A stretch of DNA of 64,000 nucleotides, taken from the NCBI GenBank assembly GCA_002337005.1, contig DDFD01000046.1, forward strand, positions 1 to 64,000. The letters run 5' to 3'. Each line of letters opens with the position of its first letter. The first letter of the stretch is position 1. Positions 55,801-63,026 of the stretch are shown piece by piece. The DNA is from Flavobacteriales bacterium UBA1937 (lineage in GTDB: Bacteria; Bacteroidota; Bacteroidia; Flavobacteriales; Weeksellaceae). The translations under genes and the position numbers were made by a program. Below the pieces are notes generated by a model that saw nothing but the letters and a program-made list of their open reading frames with translations, did not search any database and was not told the origin of the DNA.

Positions 55801-56226
55801 AATTATGGAGCGCTCAATTGGGCTCATACTTTATATAAAGGCAAATATCATATTTACAAAATGTCATCTCAAGGCAATTGGGCAGAAATTGCGAAGCTAG
55901 AAATCAATCCGAATGATTCTAATCAATTTATTTTTTATAGAATAGATAACGGAATTTGGAACCAGGTTGAGTCAATGAAAGTTGAAAATGATTCAATTTT
56001 TATAACACTAGATCAATTGAATTTATTGCCTTTAGCAATTAAAGATTCTCAGGGAAATAAAATTTTCCACCATTTTAAAGTTATTGCAGAAAATAACTCT
56101 AATATGCTTAGTACTCAAGAAAATATACTCACAATTCTTAATAATGATAATATCATTGGCTTAGAAGGTATTTCTTCTGATGGTATTGACGGCATGATTA
56201 CAGACAAAACCTTTATAATTAGATAA
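49837..56226 (+). CDS. Giant protein of 2129 residues with propeller-like N-terminus, no signal peptide
   Basis: The first 400 residues repeat strands of the type VYVAGTLGYYDIIL/GDYILSGVS separated by about 50 residues, as in a beta-propeller. Near 460 the motif TKGVHLRWEFGGDLG opens a long beta-rich section (KIYFEYYSDFISYANG). Acidic linkers follow, then proline-rich stretches (LPPTGVNAHL; APPTILLAQKTIVPQQPKKPEGP) and fibronectin-like modules up to the end. There are no YD repeats, so it is not an Rhs protein, and no T9SS-type C-terminal signal. It is encoded 12 bases after the other giant and 15 bases before a small protein with a tail-fibre-like start. I do not recognise a named family; a fibre or shell role is inferred. 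Confidence 0.7.
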   Translation: MGFLKKFNKESFRNCRTIIVDNYVYVAGTLGYYDIILTKSNINGSIVWQKKINSSSSQNYLTLIDIKDFQNGDVLLVLNINAGGGLMIVRISKDGIIIYQKSHFLAVETKSSKVCFLDDDMFCIYSDSPFNNHPIIKSNSLLKFSSSGDVVLYKSLENIYVNDNSYTAFSFSDVKHYNGKIFLCGVQYNNGISSIIPISALGIVIEMDLNFNIINHFHYYFPYGEGSYEKSLEISSLYFTTEGDYILSGVSVSDSSKKFITSPTNFSQLNINGIEKISNFNLNGISEFSYNNNYIYYSDSFDSRILEKNGQSNFIVPEVASIVCKINPINLENVWTKKYIANEAFYMTIDHSDIFIIVNHKNVYGVLNSEFDSCKTIEINNEYFSEVYIKKYETPLEINIINESNIINPYNCSINISPYIIETHDLCGSDEPFQIDLTGAKLQSPDFYLQAVGSNGDKTTKGVHLRWEFGGDLGENHIPKGNLASSSSLYNKPNDFVSVYRVPYNKVSFTVDFSKIPDFVNPLKYYWVYKYDGNRSIYIYFRNKSLFLKALSQTSFQNPLQFIQAYGGIIEIENKVDLFFGAELEITNKNGNSSLKLEGLSLAKKDTYNAKVLSYRKLYKSSELNTSPSLKIENGRSLRYSAKDCLVSKIYFEYYSDFISYANGVGWSKIDDYSLSLDDNLVFSRLEPNTNDNRVHGRWKRYNDNHYVNIDNYKHKWNVSTSTDDNSWERTIRKTVEKYVELSNFPANPRANEIFNFNLIESNSSNDEEGSYESYPEENNEVSNLDLLKLAALDFHVARMLGMGAIDLDQSIFSSEYVYVAVYDWKLNSGNYESNAIVDGESGGIGLQLLDYTIDNNIMVEEIQENTNHIKLISMSLPTSINSERPPLSIDISEIKFGLPKENAEKTDLYDEQGYTKDGKKRVISIYAKETFEYVVNPPFFDSFEEIDASSFTTPIYAGLEHRFYVNAQNPITWQSPELSHDADYFVYGSQTVGETLSILLPENDSPLYVHFHNLKGKYYYASYGIDWFSRASVVSNNSSSEQVKLVETDLNPTNTLLPPTGVNAHLIKEEKPLMFTSVSEQDRLKAIPDEADNTLVRLLFDYNAEQDIKIYNVDSEDSVIFPDDEEVFADQIEIFYRSFTPKNITAKAKSIKDFPNNLLLMQIETENYTMVSTGEVYESKYLIGTNDKNFIGGIFLMNQIAYVIHSVEPGNTNLKFNLYKKEASDILLSGKYADLSANILHNKLLLEIIEFTNINNIDKGDGLFVASENMQTPSNWGSKNPNQLKVKLGNADWSVNRELITITSEDGNVQNFIEKTRGFWKQAKVSKYLEDHILINDQGKYIDLNGNIVNTPVVKQVHKGIYKVEFNDFKLDNHQQFNFGGDTVKWFNGFVRLFKASDVVGDKCIESRTSLKVFRTENIGEINKNLVLYIIDENFKFDYKTGNVPTDNSNREFTLGDNILINYYPSYKVYLYSNEANDLIKTKVYGDKDTNYSIFGLRSISTMHKDSNNVNYASRFAPPTILLAQKTIVPQQPKKPEGPSYTTRPDFYGKGSYTFQVEFGDNPFAVQFYRADDNTLLNALYTRETIEEINRNLEILGGKNETYFADRWNDFLSYEEDKETYLPFPPRGKGRYTLPLPNNPELYESINEFIKKHNSFYNLTEIDNPLIKYQGEESELLELDLSSVIINEVPNKSHTLHLRDFVKEYLYNVFLPLTEVPVVYNQIYGGDYIPTNKKQSIRDKDGVLLKPKSIQKDVHGFLIKETDDEFEIAPMMKGIGDKKVSFTDFTIDATTDSFYFYAVREIGSVMKFGEFSQFLGPVKVVDANSPEAPKINSALPILSNKVLGINPKIKIEVHSYPDVQKIYRINLYRTTDRINAQAIMHMDLIKTIDISDVSTDDSNIWTIYDEFNSNEKVPFGEVLYYRITVEKQIEYAKADYVAGGENPEVIIDYVPSQPSKIISTMIVESQTPESPNPKFVTDEILDNATSINYGALNWAHTLYKGKYHIYKMSSQGNWAEIAKLEINPNDSNQFIFYRIDNGIWNQVESMKVENDSIFITLDQLNLLPLAIKDSQGNKIFHHFKVIAENNSNMLSTQENILTILNNDNIIGLEGISSDGIDGMITDKTFIIR

Positions 56227-56241
56227 TAAAAAAATAATAAT

Positions 56242-57180
56242 ATGGCACAAAAAAGTAAAGCAGTTTTAAAAACATATTTTGAAACAGGCAAAAGACCAAC
56301 ACAGGCACAATTTGGAGATTTAATAGATAGTTTAGCAGACGAAAGACCATTTAAAGTCTATGTTGCTTTACTCAATCAAACTGGTACGTCTCATCCTACG
56401 GCTAAAATTCTGGAAAACAATACTGGCGAAGATTTTTTCTGGGTTAGAGAATCTTTTGGAGTATATAAAGTATTATTGCCAAGTAATTATTCTTTGGATA
56501 ATATTTTTGTCACAATTAACCAACAATTTAAAAATAATTCTATAAAAGTTGCTGCCACTATGGTAGCCTCAACATTATCAGGGAATTATTTGTATATTAA
56601 AGGTATAAATGATGATTTACTTTATAATACAGGAATAGAAATAAGATTTTATACTGCAAGTCAAATTGAAACCACTGCTATAGATTCTGCCTTATCAAGA
56701 TATTGGCCATATTTTAAAAAGAATGAATTAAGAAGAGATGGTAATTTATTACTTCCACCTTATTTAATGTACAATTCCTATAATGGAGCAAAAGGAGGCT
56801 CTGACAATATGAATAATGTTAATTGTATGAATATTTGGAGAAGTATGACAGATGAGTACATTATTTTGCCAGAAATTTATGATGGTAAAAAAAATCCACA
56901 TGCATTTAATTTAATAACTAAAAAGTTTAGTTGTGCTTATACTTATAAAAATAGTAGTAATGCAGGTAGTTATCTTAAAGATTGTATTAAGCAGGCTAGA
57001 AAAAGTGGTGCTAGAGAATGTATTATTGATTTAGGAAATGATACTGATTCTATAAATCAAAATATAATACAGTTAAAACAAGTTTTAGTAGATCTAAAAG
57101 CAGACAGAGGAATGCAGAGAGTTACCCTTATAACCAATGGTCAAATAAATCATTACACAATATTTGATTTAATGGCATAA
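56242..57180 (+). CDS. Small protein with tail-fibre-like N-motif and possible CdiA-type nuclease end
   Basis: Residues 10-30 carry YFETGKRPTQAQFGDLIDS, a motif I know from short N-terminal attachment regions of Bacteroidota phage-tail-like and surface proteins. A beta-rich middle (to about 190) follows. The last 110 residues read NPHAFNLITKKFSCAYTYK, then LKDCIKQARKSGARECIIDL and RVTLITNGQINHY. This order (strand-turn-lysines, helix, hhhDL strand, helix, hhhhxxG strand) resembles the CdiA C-terminal tRNase fold of the BECR group. It could be a deliverable toxin. No signal peptide. The nuclease reading is tentative, and no immunity gene is evident right behind it. Confidence 0.5.
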   Translation: MAQKSKAVLKTYFETGKRPTQAQFGDLIDSLADERPFKVYVALLNQTGTSHPTAKILENNTGEDFFWVRESFGVYKVLLPSNYSLDNIFVTINQQFKNNSIKVAATMVASTLSGNYLYIKGINDDLLYNTGIEIRFYTASQIETTAIDSALSRYWPYFKKNELRRDGNLLLPPYLMYNSYNGAKGGSDNMNNVNCMNIWRSMTDEYIILPEIYDGKKNPHAFNLITKKFSCAYTYKNSSNAGSYLKDCIKQARKSGARECIIDLGNDTDSINQNIIQLKQVLVDLKADRGMQRVTLITNGQINHYTIFDLMA

Positions 57181-57332
57181 AAAAAGATCATCCGCTGCCG
57201 CAAGGCTTAGGGACAATCCTAAAATCATCTTGATAACTCAAGTATGATGAAGCAAATTTATAATAAAAAAATTAAATATCCAAATTAAATATAAAAAAAA
57301 CACTAAATTTATTAAATCAAAAAATAGTAATC

Positions 57333-58328
57333 ATGGAAACAAAATTTAGTTTTATTAAAATGACTCCTCAGGAGTTCGAAAGTTATATTGAGAAGCTTAA
57401 AATAGCAAGAACAATTCTTTTTATTCAACAGCATCATACCTATATTCCTTCTTACATTCACTTTAAAGGAAATAATCATTTTGAATTACAAAAGGGGATG
57501 AAAAATACGCATATGAATTTAAATGGTTGGGCAGATATTGGGCAACATTTCACTGTTTTTCCTGATGGAAGTATTCTGACAGGAAGAAATATAGAAAAAA
57601 CTCCTGCTTGTATTACTGGTAAAAATTCTAATGCTATTTGCATAGAAAATCTAGGAAATTTTGACAAAGGCGGTGATGAAATGACAGAAGCACAAAAAAA
57701 ATCTATCATTATGGTAACTGCTGCTTTATGTAAAAAATTCAATTTTGTTCCAGATACTAATAATATAGTCTATCATCATTGGTTTAATCTAGCAAATGGA
57801 GTAAGAAATAATGGTAGTGGAAACAATAAATCTTGTCCTGGTACTAATTTTTTTGGAGGTAATAAAGTAGATGATTGTTTATCTCATTTCATTCCATTAA
57901 TAAAAGAAAAACTCAACTTAAAAACAAAACCTGTTGAAGAAACCTTAGAGGTACTTAAATATGTTTCTGTTACTTCCCCAACGTTAAATATTCGAGGTGG
58001 AGCTAATGTTAGTTTTCCTATCCAAAAGGATAGAGCTTCGGTGCAATTTGGTTCAGTTCTAAGAGTTTATGAAGAAAAAAATGGATGGTATCGTATCTCA
58101 TCTTCAGCGCAGCACTGGGTGAATTCTAAATATACCAAAGAAATAAAAAGAGCAACCATAAATACAGATATTCTTAATGTGAGATCTGGACCAGATGTAA
58201 CATATCCTAAAATTGATATGCAGAAAAAAGGAACAGAGGTTTTTATCTATAATCAAAAAAATGGATGGTCACAGATAAGTATTGAATCTCGTTGGGTTAA
58301 AGATTCTTATCTTAAGATTTCATTATAA
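57333..58328 (+). CDS. N-acetylmuramoyl-L-alanine amidase with two SH3-type domains, no signal peptide
   Basis: Residues 25-190 form an amidase_2/PGRP domain, with zinc ligands expected at H34/H35 (QQHHTYIP), H148/H149 (VYHHWFN) and C168 (KSCPG). Two bacterial SH3 domains follow (near 210-265 and 270-330; LNIRGGANVSFP, LNVRSGPDVTYP), which usually bind cell-wall peptides. It should cut the bond between muramic acid and the peptide stem. The absence of an export signal is unusual for a housekeeping amidase and fits delivery by lysis or by a secretion device, as in phage endolysins and injection-system cargo. It is separated from the upstream gene by 152 bases. Confidence 0.85.
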   Translation: METKFSFIKMTPQEFESYIEKLKIARTILFIQQHHTYIPSYIHFKGNNHFELQKGMKNTHMNLNGWADIGQHFTVFPDGSILTGRNIEKTPACITGKNSNAICIENLGNFDKGGDEMTEAQKKSIIMVTAALCKKFNFVPDTNNIVYHHWFNLANGVRNNGSGNNKSCPGTNFFGGNKVDDCLSHFIPLIKEKLNLKTKPVEETLEVLKYVSVTSPTLNIRGGANVSFPIQKDRASVQFGSVLRVYEEKNGWYRISSSAQHWVNSKYTKEIKRATINTDILNVRSGPDVTYPKIDMQKKGTEVFIYNQKNGWSQISIESRWVKDSYLKISL

Positions 58329-58436
58329 ATAAAAATAATATAATCTAGAAATGCAGTATATAATTTAAATATTGCATTTCTTATTATTGACTCCAATTAA
58401 ATAGGGCAAACATTAAATTTAAATTTTGAAAATTGA

Positions 58437-59237
58437 ATGACGATAATTCATTCTTTATGGTCTTTTCCATTACTAAATAATAGATGGAATATAAAAAAGC
58501 AATACGAAAAAAGTTTTAATCTTTATAAACTTTCATTTTTATATGCAAAACAACTAGGATTCGAAATCGTTTTACACACAGATAATCTAGGTTATGAGTT
58601 ATTGAAATCCATCAATTATGATAGGGTAGAGCTAAGTCTTAATAATTTAGACCAGAGAAATTATAAATTTTGGGCTTTAGGAAAAATTAAATCAATAGAA
58701 ATTGAAGGGCAAAATAGCATTCATATTGATGGTGATGTGTTTTTAAAGTCAGAAAATATTAAGCAAATTTTCAATGATAATTTTTCGGTACTTACGCAAA
58801 TGATTGAACCCCAAAAATCATTTACAGATAATTATTTGCCTCAATTAAATTTTATAAACACGGTCTCTGATATATTAAAGAGTGATGTTCAATATTCTTA
58901 CAACTGTGGTGTTGTATGTTTTAAAGATTGGGCATTATTTGAAGCATATAATGATTTTATTAATGATATTATAAAGATTTATAACAGGAACATGAGTATA
59001 GAAAAATTTTATAGAGATAGTCTAAATTTCTATGAAAGAATGCTGATTGTAGAACAATATTCTTTACCTGTAATTGTAAAAAAAATGAATAAGGCGGCTA
59101 AATTTATTATAAACAATCATAAAGACATTAATTCTGATTGTGATAAATATGGATTTGCACATGCTTTTGGCAAAATAAAATACAGTGATAGCTTTCAAAA
59201 CCAAATCATCAAAAAAATTAATGAATTAGAAAAATGA
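58437..59237 (+). CDS. Glycosyltransferase-like protein, DUF6734 type (first of pair)
   Basis: The 266-residue protein begins MTIIHSLWSFPLL and contains FEIVLHTDNLGYELL and NSIHIDGDVFLKS, where DGD is at the position of the sugar-nucleotide binding DxD. FNCG-like YNCGVVCFKDW follows. I recall the family as DUF6734, related to GT-A glycosyltransferases. No membrane segment. The stop overlaps the next start as ATGA. The presence of a sugar-transferring pair next to giant surface-type proteins suggests glycosylation of one of the products, or of the cell surface. Confidence 0.7.
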   Translation: MTIIHSLWSFPLLNNRWNIKKQYEKSFNLYKLSFLYAKQLGFEIVLHTDNLGYELLKSINYDRVELSLNNLDQRNYKFWALGKIKSIEIEGQNSIHIDGDVFLKSENIKQIFNDNFSVLTQMIEPQKSFTDNYLPQLNFINTVSDILKSDVQYSYNCGVVCFKDWALFEAYNDFINDIIKIYNRNMSIEKFYRDSLNFYERMLIVEQYSLPVIVKKMNKAAKFIINNHKDINSDCDKYGFAHAFGKIKYSDSFQNQIIKKINELEK

Positions 59238-60166
59238 TATATTGCCAGACTTTAGCCACAGATTTATTTGACTCTTTAGATAAAGATGTTATTGATAGAA
59301 TTCTGTCTTTACAATATTTAAGTGCTTTAACGATTAGTAAACAAATCAATGCAGAAGATGAATTTTATTTAATAACCGATTCTAAAGGTAAAAATTTTAC
59401 AAATAAATTTCCATATAAACACATTATTACCGCTTTAGATCACTACCCCTATTCTAGACCTCTTCAGATGAGTGCTTATAAATTATTTTCTATTGATGTA
59501 TTTCGGGGGAAATCTTTTGTACATTTTGATAATGATGTTTTTTTATTTAGACCAATTCCTGAATTTGATGATACATTAGTTCAGAGCTGTGAAGATAATT
59601 TTGTACATTGTACATATATCAATAAAATACAGCATTTTGATTGGGAATTTCCTGCCTATATTAAAGAAATTCAAAAAAATTATAATCCTGGTGTTTTCGG
59701 ATTTAGTTATGATTCTAAAGTACGAGACGAATATTATAAAATTTTTCTTGAGTTTTATAGTAAAAATATCAACTTTATTGAGAATGAAAAATGTGAGATT
59801 AAAAAAGCTTCTCATTTGAAAGAAATGCAAGATGTCTGTCTAGTACTAGAAGAAGGATTGTTATGGTATCTATGCAAAAAGGAAAAAATAGATGTAGTAG
59901 AGCTTATTCAAAGTAAATATGATAACTACGAAAACGTATGGGGAACTTTTTCTAAAGGGAAGTATAGAGGTGTTAATTGGGATTTTATAGAAGATATTTG
60001 CTACAGAAGATGGAGACAAGAGAAATACATCCATCTTATGAATTATAATCAATTAATAAGTAATGATAAAACTATCGATATACCTCAAAAAATATTCTTA
60101 GAGATATATTATAAACATAAAGCAGAAGTAGAAGAAATGTTAAAAGGCAATGTATGGAAACAATAG
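59234..60166 (+). CDS. Glycosyltransferase-like protein (second of pair)
   Basis: The 310-residue protein has the same layout as its upstream neighbour: DEFYLITDSKG, KSFVHFDNDVFLFRPIP with DND as DxD-like motif, and YNPGVFGFSYDS in the middle. It carries a longer C-terminus with WRQEKYIHLMNY. It overlaps the first gene by four bases and the next by 13, so all three are translated together. The similarity of DxD and NxG-V segments suggests that the pair arose by duplication. The substrate is unknown. Confidence 0.65.
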   Translation: MIYCQTLATDLFDSLDKDVIDRILSLQYLSALTISKQINAEDEFYLITDSKGKNFTNKFPYKHIITALDHYPYSRPLQMSAYKLFSIDVFRGKSFVHFDNDVFLFRPIPEFDDTLVQSCEDNFVHCTYINKIQHFDWEFPAYIKEIQKNYNPGVFGFSYDSKVRDEYYKIFLEFYSKNINFIENEKCEIKKASHLKEMQDVCLVLEEGLLWYLCKKEKIDVVELIQSKYDNYENVWGTFSKGKYRGVNWDFIEDICYRRWRQEKYIHLMNYNQLISNDKTIDIPQKIFLEIYYKHKAEVEEMLKGNVWKQ

Positions 60167-60501
60167 TTATCTTAAAAAAAGATTTAAAATATTATTTTTT
60201 TATTAACTATATTATTAAAAATACACCAGACAAAAGTATAAATATAATTTTGAATGATATAGTTTCTGATGATATTGGTGATATTGTAGAAAATAGAAGT
60301 AGGCAATTACGATGGATACCAGTTAATGTAGTAGAGATTAAGAGCAAAGATTTAATCATAGTTAGTAAACAATTATATCTCTCTAAAGGTTTATCAGAGT
60401 TTATAGAGATTTTTAAAGATAATCAGCTTTTACTAAATTTTAACAAGTTAATATGTGTACAAGATTATAAGAAATTAACATGCAGAATTTCTTATATCTA
60501 G
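60154..60501 (+). CDS. Small protein coupled to the glycosyltransferase pair
   Basis: The 115-residue protein (METIVILKKDLKYYFFINYII) has no signal peptide and no recognised domain. It has alternating hydrophobic strands and charged helices (VNVVEIKSKDLIIVSKQLYL). It starts inside the last 13 bases of the preceding glycosyltransferase-like gene, so its product should work with that enzyme, perhaps as a subunit. No other clue. Confidence 0.5.
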   Translation: METIVILKKDLKYYFFINYIIKNTPDKSINIILNDIVSDDIGDIVENRSRQLRWIPVNVVEIKSKDLIIVSKQLYLSKGLSEFIEIFKDNQLLLNFNKLICVQDYKKLTCRISYI

Positions 60502-60570
60502 TTAATGTTTAATGAAATATGTGAACTCAGTTCAAAGAAAATGTATTGATAATTTTAAATATAAATAAAA

Positions 60571-61029
60571 ATGAGATTAAAACATTTAATAGTTACGTTG
60601 TTAGCTTGCCTTGCAATATCTTGTGAGAGTTTTAAAATACCATCTTATGATCAAATTGCTTACCAAAAAACAATTGAAATAAAAGTAGAGTCAGACTATC
60701 TTTTAGATAATTCAGCTGAAACTTATTCTGTATATGAAAAAGATGTAGAGCAGTTAAAAAAGCAAGTAGCATTTATCCTGGAATATGAAAAAAATAGGCC
60801 TAATAACCAGATAAGTTATTCTATGTGGCAATTGATAAGTGATAAAAACAAAAACTTATTGATAGGATATTTTGAACTATGGAAAAAAAATAATAAACTT
60901 TCTAAAGAATTTTCTTCAGAAGTAAAAAAGCAAATGAATGAAGTTTTTTCATTATTATTGAAATACGAAGCAGCAAAGACTAAAGAAAATAAAGCCAAGC
61001 TTCTTGAAATAATAAATTCTAATAAATAA
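60571..61029 (+). CDS. Small lipoprotein
   Basis: The 152-residue protein starts with a lipoprotein signal (IVTLLACLAISCESFK). The remainder is helical with heptad-like spacing (YEKDVEQLKKQVAFILEYEK). I recall lipoproteins of this kind directly ahead of a short helical protein like the one encoded eight bases downstream, as an ancillary pair in several Bacteroidota loci. It should be anchored in the periplasm or outer membrane. Function unknown. Confidence 0.6.
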   Translation: MRLKHLIVTLLACLAISCESFKIPSYDQIAYQKTIEIKVESDYLLDNSAETYSVYEKDVEQLKKQVAFILEYEKNRPNNQISYSMWQLISDKNKNLLIGYFELWKKNNKLSKEFSSEVKKQMNEVFSLLLKYEAAKTKENKAKLLEIINSNK

Positions 61030-61037
61030 AATAAGAT

Positions 61038-61361
61038 ATGAATATAGATGATATTTTAAAGGCAATCAAAAATGATCTGTTAGCGCTTTTTTCTGATAAT
61101 TTTAAAAACTTAACAGACCAGTCTAAAAAAGATTTAGAAACATTTTTATCTAAAACAGAAGAAAAGTTCAGCAGATGGGCTCTCTTATTGGCAGAACAAA
61201 AAATAACAAATGAAGAATTTGAATGGTTGGTAAAAAGCCAAAAAGATTTACTTGTTCTAACTTCTCTGCAAGAAGCAGGAATTTCTAAAATTAAACTATC
61301 TAATATAAAAAATCAGGCAATAAACACAATAATAAAAACCATTCTGACATCTATTATTTAA
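61038..61361 (+). CDS. Short helical protein paired with the lipoprotein
   Basis: The 107-residue protein is almost wholly helical, with the pattern LTDQSKKDLETFLSKTEEKFSRWALLL and EFEWLVKSQKDLLVLTSL. The W-x-V-K-S-Q-K-D-L segment is one I remember as strongly conserved in a small family next to lipoproteins of this kind. The C-terminus is moderately hydrophobic (INTIIKTILTSII) and may touch a membrane. Last gene of the locus, ahead of a large hairpin. Confidence 0.6.
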   Translation: MNIDDILKAIKNDLLALFSDNFKNLTDQSKKDLETFLSKTEEKFSRWALLLAEQKITNEEFEWLVKSQKDLLVLTSLQEAGISKIKLSNIKNQAINTIIKTILTSII

Positions 61362-61382
61362 AAAAAAATGAATAAAAAACAT

Positions 61383-61433
61383 GTAGTAACCACTACTTTA
61401 TCTGGCAATTACTGATAAAGTGGTGGCTATTAC
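61383..61433. terminator. Large imperfect hairpin between convergent genes
   Basis: GTAGTAACCACTACTTTATC pairs with GATAAAGTGGTGGCTATTAC (61414-61433) over 20 positions, with one mismatch and two G-T pairs and an 11-base loop. On the minus strand it is followed by a T run (ACATGTTTTTTATT), so it should mainly end transcription of the nitrogen-oxide operon. Confidence 0.65.
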
Positions 61434-61450
61434 AAATTATGGATTGTTCT

Positions 61451-61804
61451 TTATTTGTAGATTATCGTTTTGCCTTCTTTAGAGGTTAATTTTCCTGAGC
61501 GTCCGTCATCCATTAATTCCCAAATTATTTCATTATTAGAAAACACAGGTTCACCTTTTGAATTCGTACCTTTTGCTGTTAATTCTTGTATTTTATTATT
61601 TATTTTAATCTTTACCGCAACTTCGTTTTCTTTTGCAAAATAAATAAGTATTATTTTTTTTCCCGATGAATTAGATAAAATTTCAGGCTTTTGTTCTAGG
61701 TTTGTTTCTGTGTCTTCTTTCGGAATTGTATTCTCATTTTTATTACAACATAGCAATAATAAAATTAGAATAATAATGCCATATTTGGTATTAAAAACCT
61801 TCAT
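61451..61804 (-). CDS. Small lipoprotein downstream of ric
   Basis: The 117-residue protein has a lipoprotein signal (IIILILLLLCCNKNE), then a compact beta-rich domain ending with IWELMDDGRSGKLTSKEGKTIIY. This resembles small MliC/YceK-like beta folds, without certainty. It follows the ric-like gene by 12 bases on the same strand and so belongs to that operon. Perhaps an envelope stress protein. Confidence 0.6.
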   Translation of the reverse strand: MKVFNTKYGIIILILLLLCCNKNENTIPKEDTETNLEQKPEILSNSSGKKIILIYFAKENEVAVKIKINNKIQELTAKGTNSKGEPVFSNNEIIWELMDDGRSGKLTSKEGKTIIYK

Positions 61805-61816
61805 TCTTATATAATT

Positions 61817-62536
61817 TTAGTGAAATTCTTTTTCCATTTTTATTGCTTTAGGAAACAAAATATTGTTTTCTAGATGAATATGCTGATGAAGATTATCTTC
61901 AAATTCTTTCAAAAGAGCAAAAGTAACTCTGTATGTATTACATGCGTGAGATGGAGGGGTATAATTATTACTAAGTTCCGCAATTTTTTCAAATCTTTCG
62001 CCTTCGTTTTGGTGTTCATGTTTCATCATTGCGATAGGGTTTTCTACTGTTCCGAAATGAGGAAAAAATAGAGGTTTTTCTTCCATTTTGGAATTTACCA
62101 TATTTCTGATAAAAGGAAAAAGAATCATTTCTTCTTTTTGTAAATGCTGAGAAAGCTCTTGAGCAGATTGATTAAAAAGAATTTCTATTTCCTTCAATTC
62201 AGGGTTGTGTTCGCCGTGCACTCTCGTTACTTTGTTTAGATAGGGTTTTATTTCTTCTATTTTAGTCATTACATATCGATGATGTGTTTTTTCTATATAG
62301 TCTGCTAATAAGTCTAGCTCCCAAGAGTTGAAATCTATATTTTGTTCTACATTTATAATTGTATTTCTAAGTTCATTAATCAATTGCGAAGGATCTAATT
62401 TTTTTCTTTCGCAAGCCTCGGAAATAGTTCTATTACCATTACAACAAAAATCAATTTTAAATTTTTTAAAAACTGATGCTGTTTTATAATTTTGAGCTAC
62501 TAATTCGCCTATAATTTGTTCTTCTACAATTTCCAT
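61817..62536 (-). CDS. ric: Di-iron repair protein Ric/YtfE/ScdA
   Basis: The 239-residue protein starts with the ScdA-type N-terminal domain (VFKKFKIDFCCNGNRTISEACE, with the twin cysteines). A hemerythrin-like domain follows, in which histidines occur in THHRYVMTKI, VHGEHNPEL, LQKEEMILFPF, MKHEHQNEGERF and LHQHIHLENNILFP. This family repairs iron-sulfur clusters after damage by nitric oxide or oxidants. Encoded five bases after a cytochrome c gene in an operon diverging from nosZ, its role here would be protection during denitrification. Confidence 0.95.
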   Translation of the reverse strand: MEIVEEQIIGELVAQNYKTASVFKKFKIDFCCNGNRTISEACERKKLDPSQLINELRNTIINVEQNIDFNSWELDLLADYIEKTHHRYVMTKIEEIKPYLNKVTRVHGEHNPELKEIEILFNQSAQELSQHLQKEEMILFPFIRNMVNSKMEEKPLFFPHFGTVENPIAMMKHEHQNEGERFEKIAELSNNYTPPSHACNTYRVTFALLKEFEDNLHQHIHLENNILFPKAIKMEKEFH

Positions 62537-62541
62537 TTTAT

Positions 62542-62934
62542 TTATTTTTTAAGAGTTAAAATATATTTTACCATTTTTTGAGCATTTTCTTTGCTCATTC
62601 CAGAATGTGGAGTCATTGGTATTTCGCCCCAGACTCCTTTTCCACCGTCAATAATTTTAGTGGCAAGTTTATCTACATCTGCTTCAGTATATTTATTGGC
62701 TACGTCTTGATAAGAAGGACCTACCAATTTAGAATCTATTTTATGACAGCCAAGACAATCTGCACCTTCTATTAATGTCAAACCTTCATTTTTATCGTCT
62801 TTCGCTGGATTGTTTTGGGCAATTTCTGAAGGTTCTGGCAACATAATATTACTTTCTTTTTTAGAATCTTCTTTTGGTTTTTCAGAGCAAGAAAAGGCTA
62901 GAATCAAGATGCTCAATGATATTATTTTTTTCAT
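62542..62934 (-). CDS. Lipid-anchored cytochrome c
   Basis: The 130-residue protein has a lipoprotein signal (SILILAFSCSEK), a flexible linker, and a class I cytochrome domain with CLGCH (60-64) and a likely methionine ligand in IPMTPH. A periplasmic electron carrier is expected. It heads the minus-strand operon with ric and faces the cytochrome c-nosZ operon across a palindromic site. Confidence 0.9.
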   Translation of the reverse strand: MKKIISLSILILAFSCSEKPKEDSKKESNIMLPEPSEIAQNNPAKDDKNEGLTLIEGADCLGCHKIDSKLVGPSYQDVANKYTEADVDKLATKIIDGGKGVWGEIPMTPHSGMSKENAQKMVKYILTLKK

Positions 62935-62987
62935 TTTTAATAGAATTTTAATTGGTTACAAATTTCCTAACAAATATCATTTCGAGT

Positions 62988-63005
62988 TTATGACTCAAAT
63001 CATAA
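62988..63005. promoter_or_regulatory. Perfect palindrome, probable FNR/CRP-type site
   Basis: TTATGA-ctcaaa-TCATAA is an exact inverted repeat with a six-base spacer, flanked by GT-type bases on both sides (gtttatga...tcataagt). Its centre is at 62996.5. With the -7 box TACATTTG at 63027-63034, the transcription start would be near 63039, placing the centre at about -42, typical of class II activation by FNR/CRP proteins. It is shared by two divergent operons. Confidence 0.65.
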
Positions 63006-63026
63006 GTTTCAATTATTGGCTCATAA

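Noticed and set aside
42448..56226. Tc-toxin or Rhs assignment for the two giant proteins
   Set aside because: No YD repeats, no Rhs core, no SpvB or TcA-like segments seen; size alone is not enough.
57184..57232. CCGCTGCCGCAAGG sequence with a small hairpin, resembling a REP
   Set aside because: The head differs by insertion and the palindrome (TTAGG/CCTAA) is different; not counted as a REP copy.
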